A stretch of DNA of 35,441 nucleotides from CAXCDZ01 sp963981525 (GTDB lineage Bacteria > Patescibacteriota > Microgenomatia > UBA1400 > UBA12108). A program made the position numbers and the translations under genes. The notes under the pieces are model-generated. The model was not told the origin of the DNA. It saw nothing but the letters and a program-made list of their open reading frames with translations, and made no database searches. The stretch is from the NCBI GenBank assembly GCA_963981525.1, contig CAXCDZ010000002.1, positions 1 to 35,441 on the forward strand, in the 5' to 3' direction. Positions within the stretch are counted from its first letter, which is position 1. The number at the start of each line of letters is the position of its first letter. Below, piece by piece: positions 15,308 to 25,421 of the stretch.

Positions 15308-15765
15308 TTGGAAGAGCCGCTACCAATGACGACGGAGGCTGTGCGGAGGACACGATCATGGAGTTTGTATCCCGTGCGAGTGGTGGCGATGATTTGACCT
15401 TGTTTGCCAGCCACGAGCTCGGAGCACTCCATGCAGGTGGGATCGAAGTCTCCTGATGTGTCGACTTTTACTACCCCCTCTTCCTGGATAATCTTGTCAA
15501 GCTGGGCCAAGAGCATTGAGATCCCCTGGTCGTTGAGACTCTGATCTGAGAGATCAAGGTTGTCACGAAGATCAAGGAGCTTGGTGATGAGATTGGCGGT
15601 TGCGAACTTGATTACGTGTGAGGAGTCGCGCTGGAAACGTTTTTCGAGATTGGCGTAGTCGGCCACTGCGCGAGCGAGTTTGGCCTCTAGAGCCTGGATC
15701 ATAGGATCAGGTGAGTTAGTATCTTTGGCCGGGGTTGGGGTTGGTTTGTGATCTTTTTTTGTCAT
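15271..15765 (-). CDS. grpE: nucleotide exchange factor GrpE
   Basis: 164 residues, slightly short. A Lys/Pro-rich N-terminus leads to a coiled-coil helix (ALEAKLARAVADYANLEKRFQRD) and then the compact beta domain (about 105-150: DFDPTCMECSELVAGKQGQIIATTRTGYKLHDRVLR) that opens the DnaK nucleotide site. The ATG follows the hrcA stop by 2 nt. The last about 13 residues (SKGSDPKGLKSKT) and the stop codon come from palindromic copy B (15245-15307), so the native C-terminus has been replaced or extended by the repeat. Confidence 0.93.
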   Translation of the reverse strand: MTKKDHKPTPTPAKDTNSPDPMIQALEAKLARAVADYANLEKRFQRDSSHVIKFATANLITKLLDLRDNLDLSDQSLNDQGISMLLAQLDKIIQEEGVVKVDTSGDFDPTCMECSELVAGKQGQIIATTRTGYKLHDRVLRTASVVIGSGSSKGSDPKGLKSKT

Positions 15766-15767
15766 AG

Positions 15768-16511
15768 TTAACTCCAGGTAGCTGAGATCTCGTCAATGAG
15801 ACCGCCCATGTGTCTAAGCATGGGGTAAATAAACGGATAATTGAGTCTGGCTGGACCGATGACACCGAGTGTGCCGGTGAGATCACCTGCTGTGAAGTCG
15901 ACGTAAGCCATCCCGCAGGAATAGAGATGATCGATCCCGAAGTCGTCACCGACGATGATGTGGATGGGATCTGAGTCAAGTAGGGTGATCTTGGTAAATA
16001 AGTCTGTGAGTTCGCGGTGGGACTCGACCATCGAGAGGACGGCGCGGGTAACGTCGATGTCGTAGAACTCGGGGAGTGAGAGAATGTTGGCGTATCCGGA
16101 GGAGTAGACGCTACCATCTGAGGTGACAGCGACGCCGATGGTACCTGTCTTTTCGCTAAGTAATCTCGTTGACTCGCGAAGGAGGAGAGAGAGCTCGTTA
16201 CGGTTGTCCCAGATGCGTTCTTTGACATCTACCTCTTCTGTAACGGGGAGGTGATCCTCTGTCATGAGCTCGGAGACGTAGAGTTTGAGTGAGAGGGGAG
16301 GGGGGATGCGGCCTGCAGAGGTGGGGGGCTGTTGGAGGTAGCCCATGTCCTCGAGTCTGACCATTTCGTTGCGGATAGTAGCGGGGGAGACTCCGAGATT
16401 GAACTTCTTGTCCAATGTATCGGAACCTACTGGCTCACCAGTGGTGGTGTATTCCTCGACGATCGCTTTGATGATCGTGATCTGGCGAGGGCTAAGTGGT
16501 TTTGTACTCAT
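15768..16511 (-). CDS. hrcA: heat-inducible transcription repressor HrcA, short form
   Basis: 247 residues from ATG 16511 (MSTKPLSPRQITIIKAIVEEY); the frame is open upstream through the promoter but that extension is not transcribed in full. The winged-helix DNA-binding domain covers about 1-75, with SPATIRNEMVRLEDMGYLQQPPTSAGRIP highly typical of HrcA. The rest is a reduced GAF-like domain ending ARLNYPFIYPMLRHMGGLIDE. Typical HrcA is about 340 residues, so the inserted dimerisation part is probably trimmed. It is first in hrcA-grpE-dnaK and sits behind a CIRCE operator, so it is expected to repress itself, dnaK and dnaJ. Confidence 0.93.
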   Translation of the reverse strand: MSTKPLSPRQITIIKAIVEEYTTTGEPVGSDTLDKKFNLGVSPATIRNEMVRLEDMGYLQQPPTSAGRIPPPLSLKLYVSELMTEDHLPVTEEVDVKERIWDNRNELSLLLRESTRLLSEKTGTIGVAVTSDGSVYSSGYANILSLPEFYDIDVTRAVLSMVESHRELTDLFTKITLLDSDPIHIIVGDDFGIDHLYSCGMAYVDFTAGDLTGTLGVIGPARLNYPFIYPMLRHMGGLIDEISATWS

Positions 16512-16558
16512 ATTTCGGCTTTGCTCAATATAAATATTTCTGGCTAGCTCAATACTAG

Positions 16559-16585
16559 TTAGCAGTATAATAGCGAGAGTGCTAG
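16559..16585 (-). promoter_or_regulatory. CIRCE operator of hrcA-grpE-dnaK
   Basis: CTAGCACTC, 9-nt spacer, TACTGCTAA on the minus strand: 8 of 9 and 7 of 9 matches to the CIRCE half-sites. It lies across the spacer and -10 box of the promoter at 16567-16595, the expected position for repression. Confidence 0.85.
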
Positions 16586-16595
16586 CAGTTGTCAA
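16567..16595 (-). promoter_or_regulatory. sigma70-type promoter of hrcA-grpE-dnaK
   Basis: Exact TTGACA (16590-16595), 17-nt spacer, TATTAT (16567-16572). The start codon is about 55 nt downstream, so this operon, unlike most here, has a real leader. Confidence 0.85.
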
Positions 16596-16604
16596 CAGGG
16601 AAAT

Positions 16605-18443
<1,839 letters not shown>

Positions 18444-18473
18444 GTCTGTTAGAGTTTGTCCTTTTTAGCCAAT

Positions 18474-18546
18474 AAGGACTCTCCTTTCACCTGCTGGTGA
18501 GCCCTTCTTGATTTGCAATCAGGAATTCCTGTTAAGGAGAGTCCTT
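18474..18546 (-). repeat. palindromic element, subtype II (copy C), between murJ and lepA
   Basis: Perfect 13-bp arms AAGGACTCTCCTT and AAGGAGAGTCCTT. On the minus strand the interior has CAGGAATTCCTG, then TGATT/AATCA and TCACC/GGTGA hairpins, matching copy A in layout with compensating base changes. It lies 5 nt after the murJ stop and may also end the murJ transcript or form part of the lepA leader. Confidence 0.85.
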
Positions 18547-18550
18547 TGTA

Positions 18551-20203
18551 TTATACCGCGGATTCACCTGACTCGAGAGGTTCTGTGGATTTGGCGAGTG
18601 CCTTATGCCAGTTGCCGAGCTTGCCGAAGAGTTTGACGAAGATCGAGAGCTCGGGAACACGCAAGAGATATGAGAGTGAGATATAGACTGAGATACCGAT
18701 CACGGTGACGGTGATGGTGAGGAGGATAAGAGGGAAAGTCCGCGTGGTATCAAAGATCATTTGATCAAGGAATCTGAGAGGGATCCAGAGGGAGAGAGTC
18801 GTGATTGCGGTGAGCGTGAGCATGCGAAGGAGAGGTTTTGCGAGGTTAGCTAGATTAAACTGAGCGAGGCGATAGAGGGCGAGGGTGAGAATGATGGTCT
18901 CGAGAATCGAGGCGACGGTGATAGCGGTTGCCATACCAATTATGCCTGAGCGTAGAATGATCAGAAGATAATAACTGAGACTGATGTTAACGGTGGTTGA
19001 GATGAGGTTAATGATCAGGGGAGTTTTGGTATTGTGGAGAGCGTAGTAGACCCTGACGATGACGTGGGTGAGGGAACGAGCTGCGACTGAGATGGCAAGG
19101 ATCGCGACTAGCTTAGCTGTAGTAACAGTCTCGCTCCACGGAAAAGAGTCAGCACCGTATGCAAGGCGGACGAGAGGAATACGTAGAATGAGAAGGATCG
19201 CTGAGGCGGGGAGGGCGAGATACATCATTTCGAGAATGGTGCGATTGACCATACGAGCAAGGTGTTTGAGTGTGCCACTATCTGCCTCTTTGGTTAAGAA
19301 TGGGAGAGAAGCCTGTCCGATAGGAATACCAATGAGGCGGATCGGGAGACCGGAGAGCTGCTGGGCGATGGCCATCATAGTGACTGTGCCAGATGAAAGG
19401 AGAGTAGAAAAAACGATGATGGCAGTCTGCTCAACCTGGATCAAAGAAAGCGTGAGGGCGCGTGGGAGCATGAGTCTGGTCATTTCTCGGATTGTGCCCG
19501 TACCTTTACCCCAAGTGAATTGGTAACGGAAACCTAGTTTGAGAGCGAGGGGGATCTGGGCTGCAAGATGAAGAATCGCACCGATAACGACGCCAACTGC
19601 AGGACCATAAATGCCGAGGGTGGGACCCAGAACGACGATACCAATGATAATGCCGAGATTATAGAGAATTGGAGAGAGGGCGGGAATGAGGAAGCGCTTG
19701 TGAGACTGGATAATCCCAGTGAGGAAACTGGAGAAACCAAAAAATAACTGAGCAAGAGCCATGATGCGAGTGAGAGAAGTCATGAGATCAAGCTGGGCAG
19801 AATCGAAGCCACGTCCAATCATGGCACTAAGAGGGCGCGCAAAAACTAGAATAGCAATCGAGAGTGCCATCATACCGAGCATGACGTAACTAATCATGGA
19901 GGAGGCGATGATGTTGCTCTTTTTTCTATTACTGATGTGTTTGGAAAAAATGGGAATGAATGCTGAGGAGAGAGCGCCGACAATGATAATCTGAAAAACC
20001 ATGTCTGGAAGACGGAATGCCGCCCAGAAAACATCCACGAGCTCCTTGGTGTTATAGAAGTAGCTGATGAGTAGTCTGGTACGGATGACTCCAAGCAGTG
20101 CGGAGAGTAAAGTCGCGACCATGATGATGGTGGCGGCAGAGAGGATCGAGGAGTTTTGTTTTTCGAGTAAATGCTGACCGTTACGAACGAGGCGTTTGAA
20201 CAT
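18551..20203 (-). CDS. murJ: lipid II flippase MurJ (MviN family)
   Basis: 550 residues with about 14 hydrophobic segments. Near the N-terminus, AATIIMVATLLSALLGVIRTRLL and DVFWAAFRLPDMVFQIIIVGALSSAFIPIF match the MurJ signature (R..D..FFAAFRIPN, G.L..AF.P). It flips lipid II to the outer face for peptidoglycan synthesis, in keeping with the L,D-transpeptidase, FemA/B-like and LCP genes of the window. A weak TACACT box lies 7 nt before the ATG. It is divergent from rpsT, with repeat copy D between them. Confidence 0.93.
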   Translation of the reverse strand: MFKRLVRNGQHLLEKQNSSILSAATIIMVATLLSALLGVIRTRLLISYFYNTKELVDVFWAAFRLPDMVFQIIIVGALSSAFIPIFSKHISNRKKSNIIASSMISYVMLGMMALSIAILVFARPLSAMIGRGFDSAQLDLMTSLTRIMALAQLFFGFSSFLTGIIQSHKRFLIPALSPILYNLGIIIGIVVLGPTLGIYGPAVGVVIGAILHLAAQIPLALKLGFRYQFTWGKGTGTIREMTRLMLPRALTLSLIQVEQTAIIVFSTLLSSGTVTMMAIAQQLSGLPIRLIGIPIGQASLPFLTKEADSGTLKHLARMVNRTILEMMYLALPASAILLILRIPLVRLAYGADSFPWSETVTTAKLVAILAISVAARSLTHVIVRVYYALHNTKTPLIINLISTTVNISLSYYLLIILRSGIIGMATAITVASILETIILTLALYRLAQFNLANLAKPLLRMLTLTAITTLSLWIPLRFLDQMIFDTTRTFPLILLTITVTVIGISVYISLSYLLRVPELSIFVKLFGKLGNWHKALAKSTEPLESGESAV

Positions 20204-20220
20204 AGCAATAAGTGTACTAC

Positions 20221-20284
20221 AAGATCTGTCCTTTTGGGGCTGCTTTTCGGGCTTGAAGCCTCGAGTCCTTTAAGGACAGACCTT
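20221..20284. repeat. palindromic element, subtype I (copy D), between murJ and rpsT
   Basis: 13-bp arms AAGATCTGTCCTT and AAGGACAGACCTT with one mismatch, and the subtype I interior with a GGCTT/AAGCC inner stem. Confidence 0.85.
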
Positions 20285-20315
20285 CTGACGGCTTACAGAA
20301 CACAACCATTGGTAG

Positions 20316-20345
20316 TTGCAGTCATGCCTGCCTCTGGGGTATACT
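20316..20345 (+). promoter_or_regulatory. leaderless promoter of rpsT
   Basis: TTGCAG (20316-20321), 18-nt spacer, TATACT (20340-20345), then 7 nt to the ATG at 20353. Confidence 0.65.
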
Positions 20346-20352
20346 ACGCTCC

Positions 20353-20676
20353 ATGCCAATAACAAAATCAGCAATCAAAAAACTCCGTGTGGATAAACGC
20401 AGAGTTCTTATTAACCGCCCGGTAAAGGCGAGAATGAAGACTGCTCTTAAGAATGCACGAGCTAACCCAACTCCAGAAACAATCAGCAAACTCTACTCTG
20501 CACTAGACCGAGCAGTCAAGACCAACATCACGACCCGAAACACTGCAGCAAGACTCAAGGCTCGCTTAGCCAAGTCAATGAAAGCTAAAAAGCTTGAGAG
20601 TCCATTTGGCAAGAAAGCAGTCAAGCCCACAACCGCGAAAAAAGTAGTGAAGAAACCTGTTAAAGCAAGTAAATAA
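20353..20676 (+). CDS. rpsT: 30S ribosomal protein S20
   Basis: 107 residues: MPITKSAIKKLRVDKRR, then RMKTALKNARANPT and AVKTNITTRNTAARLKARLAKSM, the helical S20 core that binds 16S rRNA. The last about 20 residues are a Lys/Ala/Pro tail (KPTTAKKVVKKPVKASK), longer than in the usual about 87-residue S20. Translation appears leaderless. It is the first plus-strand gene of the window and is followed 45 nt later by the pilus-like cluster. Confidence 0.95.
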   Translation: MPITKSAIKKLRVDKRRVLINRPVKARMKTALKNARANPTPETISKLYSALDRAVKTNITTRNTAARLKARLAKSMKAKKLESPFGKKAVKPTTAKKVVKKPVKASK

Positions 20677-20721
20677 TCTAAGTTGGTGGAATGTTCTAAA
20701 CGGTTGGTATAAGATGAGGGT

Positions 20722-21303
20722 ATGGTTAAGTTGCCCGCTTTTTTTGGTAAAAACAAATCAATCAATCTATTGCCACGTGATAGCTTTGAGTCAAGCACGA
20801 TTGGTGTGGTTCTGGAGTGGGCGCTGGCTTTTGGTAAGTGGGCGGTAATTATCACCCAATTAGTAGTGATGGTGACTTTTTTGTGGAGGTTTGGATTAGA
20901 TCGTAAACTCACGAACATCAGAAGAGATATTGCGCAAGAAGTGGCAGTGGTGAAGTCGTATGAAGAGCTGGAGGAGAAGTTCTTACTAACCCAAAGGAGT
21001 GTTAATTATGCTGGCGAGGTCCTTAGTAGGCAGGCTGAGGTGGTGGATCTGGTCAAGCTCGTCCAGTCACTGACACCGAATGACGTATGGTATGAACGCT
21101 TTTCACTAAATCCAACCACTATCACGATCACAGCATATTCGGCTTCACTGAATGGGTTTAGTCGTTATCTGTCAGCTCTACAAAAAGAGCCAGCATTCAC
21201 GAATGTGAATGTGGCGAGTATTGAGAACGGTGGAGGCAAGGAGGCACAGCTCTCGTTTAATGTGACTTTGACCTATGCGGAAGCTAAGAAGGGCAAAAAA
21301 TGA
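20722..21303 (+). CDS. pilN: PilN-like membrane protein
   Basis: 193 residues. INLLPRDSFESS near the start is the short cytoplasmic motif of PilN proteins, which docks on PilM. One membrane segment follows (about 38-58, WAVIITQLVVMVTFLWRF), then a coiled region and a small alpha/beta domain. PilN and PilO form the inner-membrane alignment complex of type IV pili and type II secretion. No pilM lies upstream here. A TATAAG/TAAGAT box is 6-8 nt before the ATG. The stop overlaps the ATG of the PilO-like gene (ATGA). Confidence 0.7.
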   Translation: MVKLPAFFGKNKSINLLPRDSFESSTIGVVLEWALAFGKWAVIITQLVVMVTFLWRFGLDRKLTNIRRDIAQEVAVVKSYEELEEKFLLTQRSVNYAGEVLSRQAEVVDLVKLVQSLTPNDVWYERFSLNPTTITITAYSASLNGFSRYLSALQKEPAFTNVNVASIENGGGKEAQLSFNVTLTYAEAKKGKK

Positions 21304-21980
21304 CGCAGAAAACAAAGATGGCTAGTTCGAGAGCAAGAAAGTATTCGCTGGATCTATCTCGCTATTATCGCAAACCATCCACTCAGGTATCGCTCTCGAT
21401 TGTTCTGTCGTTTTTTATTGTGGCATTCTTCTTACTTGTGGCAATCAAGCCAACACTAGTCACGATTACGAAGCTAAAGCTCGAAATTGAAGAGTCAGAG
21501 ACTACACTAGTTAAGCTCACGGCCAAGGCCGAGTCTCTCACCCAAGCAGCGCGCGTTTGGGAGACGATCCAGCCCGCTTTGCCGTATGTCAAGACTAGTA
21601 TTCCACAGGAAGGTGTGGAGTACAACAAACTGACCAAATCTATCGAGATCCTGGCACAGGAAAGTGGAGTGGAGATAACGAGTATGACACTCGGTGAGTC
21701 ACTCCTGTATTCGCAGATATTAGAGGTATATGCGGGAAAGAATCAAGAGGTGGTCGAGATGCCAATCACAATTAGAGTGGTCGGGAGCTTCCCACAGACA
21801 CTGGGATTCATGGAGAGCGTGCTTAAGTTGGACCGGTTGATGGGAGTTGAGTCGGTGACTGTGAATCGAGAGGTAAAAGGGATTGACGCAAGTGTGGTGG
21901 GAATGGCAATCAATGGAAATGTGCAGTATTTGGCCAACACAAAAATGCTAAACAAAGCAATTAATCCGGAGGGCAAGTAA
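21300..21980 (+). CDS. pilO: PilO-like membrane protein
   Basis: 226 residues: a basic N-terminus, one membrane segment (about 29-50, VSLSIVLSFFIVAFFLLVAI), a coiled-coil (ITKLKLEIEESETTLVKLTAKAES) and a ferredoxin-like periplasmic domain with EYNKLTKSIEILAQESGVEI and ITIRVVGSFPQTLGFMESVLKLDRLMGVESV, characteristic of PilO. It overlaps the PilN-like gene by 4 nt, and the next gene begins on its stop (TAATG), so all three are coupled. Confidence 0.72.
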   Translation: MTQKTKMASSRARKYSLDLSRYYRKPSTQVSLSIVLSFFIVAFFLLVAIKPTLVTITKLKLEIEESETTLVKLTAKAESLTQAARVWETIQPALPYVKTSIPQEGVEYNKLTKSIEILAQESGVEITSMTLGESLLYSQILEVYAGKNQEVVEMPITIRVVGSFPQTLGFMESVLKLDRLMGVESVTVNREVKGIDASVVGMAINGNVQYLANTKMLNKAINPEGK

Positions 21981-22264
21981 TGTCAAGAAAAAGCACAGTT
22001 ATGGTTAAGAGGTCGATCTATCAGATGGGAGTGGTAACGGTGACAGCGAGTGTAATCTGGATTGGGGTGGCGATCTATCAAACCCTAGTCACACCAGTCG
22101 ACGTCAATGTGCCAGTTGAGATGCTAAAACCACTCTCTCCCGTGCTTAGTGGAGAGACATTAACTGAACTCACGACAAGAAGACAGATGGAAAACCAAGA
22201 TTGGAGCTCACTAAGCAAGGTGCAGGTGCGTGAGTCCAGTAGTTCTGGAGTAGCACAACGATAG
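21980..22264 (+). CDS. small single-pass membrane protein of the pilus-like cluster
   Basis: 94 residues: short basic N-terminus, a membrane segment about 16-35 (GVVTVTASVIWIGVAIYQTL), then an outer part with PVDVNVPVEMLKPLSPVLSGETLTEL. The start overlaps the stop of the PilO-like gene. By position it could stand in for PilP, but no PilP motif is seen. Confidence 0.7.
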   Translation: MSRKSTVMVKRSIYQMGVVTVTASVIWIGVAIYQTLVTPVDVNVPVEMLKPLSPVLSGETLTELTTRRQMENQDWSSLSKVQVRESSSSGVAQR

Positions 22265-22288
22265 CTTTGTTGATAGGATAAAAATACG

Positions 22289-23605
22289 ATGAATTTTTTA
22301 ACCAGGCGATTACCAACAATACTAGGACTACTAATTCTCGTGGGAATCGGATGGGGGTTGTGGGGATATATTCAGAATAGTCGACCAATAATCTCTGAAA
22401 GCATCAGGCCTCAAAAAGTGCGAGTGACGAATGTGGCTGACAACAAATTCTCGGTGTCATGGATAACTAGTGAAATGAGTATGGGAAAGATTGAGTACGG
22501 GGGAGAGGGAGAGAAACTATCACTTGTGGCTGGGGATGACCGAGGAGGAGTGAGTGAGCTCCATACAGTCCACCACGTAACAATCAGAGATTTGCAGCCC
22601 AACACTTCATATACATTCCGGGTTATTTCTGGCCAGACGGGGGCGAAGTTTGATAATAATGGTAGCCCATACTCTGTGACTACAGGCAAGGTGATCGGGG
22701 CAACACCGGTGGCGAAGAGTTTTTATGGCACAGTTAAGGATGTGGGAGCGGACGGGGCGATCGTGTATATCGCGCTCCCGAATGCAGAGCCAGTTTCGAC
22801 AATTGTGACAACGAGTGGGAGTTATTCGATACCGGTCTCGACGATTAGGTCTGGGGATGGGAAAAGTTATGTGAATTATAATGAGCAGACCACGGTGGCG
22901 AGCGTGAGTGTGGAGGACGGAAATCAGAGCGCGGTAGCGACAATTTTGATGAGTGGAGTAACTCCAGTACCAACAATTACGATGGGTCAAGACTATGACT
23001 TTCGTAATAATGTGGCAATTGAGCCTGAGGTCGCGCAGGTAGAACCAGGAACGACCCCAGAACCTATCTCGATCCTGAACGTCGAGCCTTTGCAGGTTGC
23101 GAGTGTGGGGAGCGCGGAGATTACGATTCTTAACCCGGGAATAGACGGAGAGGAGCTAGCGACTACCCTACCCGAGTTTCGAGGGCTTGCGCCAGCTGGT
23201 GAGGATCTCTCGATCACGCTGTATGCAAAGGTTAACTATAGCGATACCGCACTAACGGATATGGACGGGACATGGGAGTGGACACCACCAGAAGAACTAA
23301 CCGATGGACAGCATGAGATTATGGTTTCTTATATCGATAGTGAAGGTTATGAGCAGAAATCATCGCGAAGCTTCTTTGTTTCTGGATCACTAGCTCAGAG
23401 CGGGGATCCTGCTTTTGAGTCGACTCCTTCATCTGGAGTCTATGCGAGTCCGAGCCCCTCGACAATGGCGACAGAGAGTGCACGAGTGAGTAACCCGTCA
23501 ACAGAGTCGGGAGTGCCGGTGAGTGGGATAATTGACCATACCCTATTGACGGGAGCTCTAGGAATCGTCATTATGGTACTAGGAGCTCTAACACTAGCTC
23601 TATAA
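22289..23605 (+). CDS. surface protein with fibronectin type III-like and Ig-like domains
   Basis: 438 residues. An N-terminal membrane segment (about 10-28) is followed by an FN3-like domain (about 42-135) with VRVTNVADNKFSVSWITSEMS and VTIRDLQPNTSYTFRV. A beta domain resembling carboxypeptidase regulatory folds follows (YGTVKDVGADGAIVYI, SGSYSIPVS), then a bacterial Ig-like domain (about 290-370, LPEFRGLAPAGEDLSITLYAKV to DGQHEIMVSYID). A Ser/Pro-rich stalk leads to VPVSG and a C-terminal hydrophobic segment, reminiscent of sortase-type anchors but without a basic tail. Probably an adhesin or pilus-associated scaffold. It follows the small membrane gene by 24 nt. Confidence 0.72.
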   Translation: MNFLTRRLPTILGLLILVGIGWGLWGYIQNSRPIISESIRPQKVRVTNVADNKFSVSWITSEMSMGKIEYGGEGEKLSLVAGDDRGGVSELHTVHHVTIRDLQPNTSYTFRVISGQTGAKFDNNGSPYSVTTGKVIGATPVAKSFYGTVKDVGADGAIVYIALPNAEPVSTIVTTSGSYSIPVSTIRSGDGKSYVNYNEQTTVASVSVEDGNQSAVATILMSGVTPVPTITMGQDYDFRNNVAIEPEVAQVEPGTTPEPISILNVEPLQVASVGSAEITILNPGIDGEELATTLPEFRGLAPAGEDLSITLYAKVNYSDTALTDMDGTWEWTPPEELTDGQHEIMVSYIDSEGYEQKSSRSFFVSGSLAQSGDPAFESTPSSGVYASPSPSTMATESARVSNPSTESGVPVSGIIDHTLLTGALGIVIMVLGALTLAL

Positions 23606-23625
23606 AACACTGAGGATTATTGACA

Positions 23626-25416
23626 ATGCCCGATGATACACAACTAACACCACCCACGCCAGAAGCTAAGGTTGTGGATAATCCGCAAGATGTGATTGAC
23701 GAAGTACTAGGTGGAGATGAACAAAAGGGAGATAAGGATATAGTACATAGGGAGATAGAGGAAGACAAAGTAAAAGAAGCCATGCCAGTTGTAGAAGAAG
23801 TGGAAAAAGTAGAGACTCCAGAAAAAGTACCAACTGAGTTACTGACTCCACCACCAAGTATGCCAACCCCTCCCCCTATGCCGGAACCTGAGAAGCCTGA
23901 ACCAGAGAAGTTGCCGCCACTATCACCTCCCTCAGAATTACCCCCAACTACGCCAAACAAACAGGATGTCCCACTCGCTTTTGCAGGGACTCCGGCTCCA
24001 GTTACAGCTCCAACTAGCGCACCTACCCCACCCATAAAACCACTGGTTGGTAGTCCTCCACCGGCTATGCCACCTGGATTAACTCCCAAAAAGATGGTGG
24101 AGCCCAAGAAGAGTAATAAGAAGAAGGTGATGGGGATCGTGGCGGGAGTGGCACTACTGCTGGCCGCGGTGGTCGGGGGATTGAGTGGATACAAATATCT
24201 ACAAGAGCCTGTAATAATAATGAGCAACTATGCTGATAGGTTAATTAGACAAAGAGAGAAAAGTGGTGGTTGTGTTGGGGCAGCATGTATGGCACCAGAA
24301 GTTAAAGAAATTGCACGAAAAGCGTCTAGTGGTGATAGTGCTTCTCAAGCATACTTGGATAGTTTGAAAGATGATAGAGCTGGCTCTACTGGATCAAATA
24401 CGTTGGCAATATTGGAGATGACGGAAATAGCAAATGGAGATAAAGACGTAGGGGATCTGGGTGATGGGAGAGGAGAGTTTGATGTAACTAGTGGTGTAGA
24501 TGACGCTGTTAGGTACTGTAATGAACATGGTGGGTCGAATTGTGATACTGCGACTGGTATGGGTAGTTTTTTGCAAAATGCAAATGTTAATTTATACAAC
24601 GAGTATCAAAGAATTTTGGCAAGTAATGGAAGCGCTGGACTTACAGATTTAAGTGATGAAGACAAAGGAATAGCAAGTTTGTGTGGCGAGAATCACGGCA
24701 AAGTTGTGGGAATAGATAGTTGGCCGGCTGGATTTAGTGTTGACGATGGGCGAGTGACGGCGATTGATTGTAGACTCAACGTAAGCGGGAAGTACGTGGG
24801 TAAAGCATATTATGACTCCTCAGCAAGGAGTGTGAGTGATCTTTATAGTAATGGTAATAATGTAAATGGCTGTGCTGGACTTACTGGACTTACTGGACTT
24901 ACAAGAACATCGGATGGAGAGTCCCATCGTGGAGGATTTGTGGGTTGTAATGGATCTCAGAATTGTTTCTGCAGTGGAGGTGTTGAAGTGGGTGGTCAAT
25001 ATACTTCTGGCAAGCTGGAGTGCTTTGATGATTATGCGGGAGATTCGTGTGCATATGAGAGAACTGGCACATATACTGCTCCAAGCTCACCGCCAGATTC
25101 ACCTCCTGATACCCCTCCTAATACCCCCGCAACTCTCATGTGTAGCTCGATAGCAAAAGATGTGGTGTCACCGAAGATCGGGGATAAGGTCGTGTTTACT
25201 TGTGCAGGTGCCGTGACTCCGACAGATGCAACTGCCCTTACGTACGAGTTTAGATACAGACGTAATGCAGGTGAGTGGTTTGATCTTACTGCGACTGGGA
25301 CAAAGACTGAGTTTACGATTGCGCTGGCCGGAGATTACGACGTACAGTGCAAAACGTGCGGAACAATTGATAATGCGTCAGTTTGTGATCCAACATGGGT
25401 AGGCGCAAGCCAATAA
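23626..25416 (+). CDS. Pro-rich/Cys-rich single-pass surface protein
   Basis: 596 residues from ATG 23626, with GAGG 10 nt upstream; a TTG two codons earlier is possible. The N-terminal about 165 residues are acidic and Pro-rich and predicted cytoplasmic. KKKVMGIVAG begins a membrane segment (about 168-188). The outer part is rich in Cys, Gly, Ser and Asn and carries a GLTGLTGLT triplet from a 9-bp tandem repeat. A last Ig-like domain (about 505-590) contains IGDKVVFTC and AGDYDVQCKTCG. The ectodomain DNA (about 24220-25060) is AT-richer than the flanks. The function is not recognised. A stretch at 23727-23760 is nearly the same as one in the femAB-like gene. Confidence 0.68.
   Translation: MPDDTQLTPPTPEAKVVDNPQDVIDEVLGGDEQKGDKDIVHREIEEDKVKEAMPVVEEVEKVETPEKVPTELLTPPPSMPTPPPMPEPEKPEPEKLPPLSPPSELPPTTPNKQDVPLAFAGTPAPVTAPTSAPTPPIKPLVGSPPPAMPPGLTPKKMVEPKKSNKKKVMGIVAGVALLLAAVVGGLSGYKYLQEPVIIMSNYADRLIRQREKSGGCVGAACMAPEVKEIARKASSGDSASQAYLDSLKDDRAGSTGSNTLAILEMTEIANGDKDVGDLGDGRGEFDVTSGVDDAVRYCNEHGGSNCDTATGMGSFLQNANVNLYNEYQRILASNGSAGLTDLSDEDKGIASLCGENHGKVVGIDSWPAGFSVDDGRVTAIDCRLNVSGKYVGKAYYDSSARSVSDLYSNGNNVNGCAGLTGLTGLTRTSDGESHRGGFVGCNGSQNCFCSGGVEVGGQYTSGKLECFDDYAGDSCAYERTGTYTAPSSPPDSPPDTPPNTPATLMCSSIAKDVVSPKIGDKVVFTCAGAVTPTDATALTYEFRYRRNAGEWFDLTATGTKTEFTIALAGDYDVQCKTCGTIDNASVCDPTWVGASQ
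23727..23760. repeat. approximately 8-bp-period repeat, copy in surface-protein gene
   Basis: GGGAGATA-GGAT-TAGTACAT-GGGAGAT units. It closely matches 33123-33159 in the femAB-like gene; encoded peptides are KGDKDIVHREIE here and KGDRDVVHGEMG there. Confidence 0.6.
24875..24901 (+). repeat. 9-bp tandem repeat (3 copies)
   Basis: CTGGACTTA three times without mismatch, encoding GLTGLTGLT. A perfect in-frame repeat is likely to vary in copy number between strains. Confidence 0.85.
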
Positions 25417-25421
25417 ATACT

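Noticed and set aside
16512..16595. Extended HrcA start
   Set aside because: The extension covers the promoter and CIRCE operator, so it is not part of the mRNA in full.
23626..25416. Target protein of a diversity-generating retroelement
   Set aside because: No C-type lectin/FGE fold end, no template repeat and no reverse transcriptase are in the window.
25395..25421. Upstream ATG for the DUF11 protein
   Set aside because: It overlaps the end of the previous gene, and the ATG at 25422 gives a normal membrane-anchor N-terminus.
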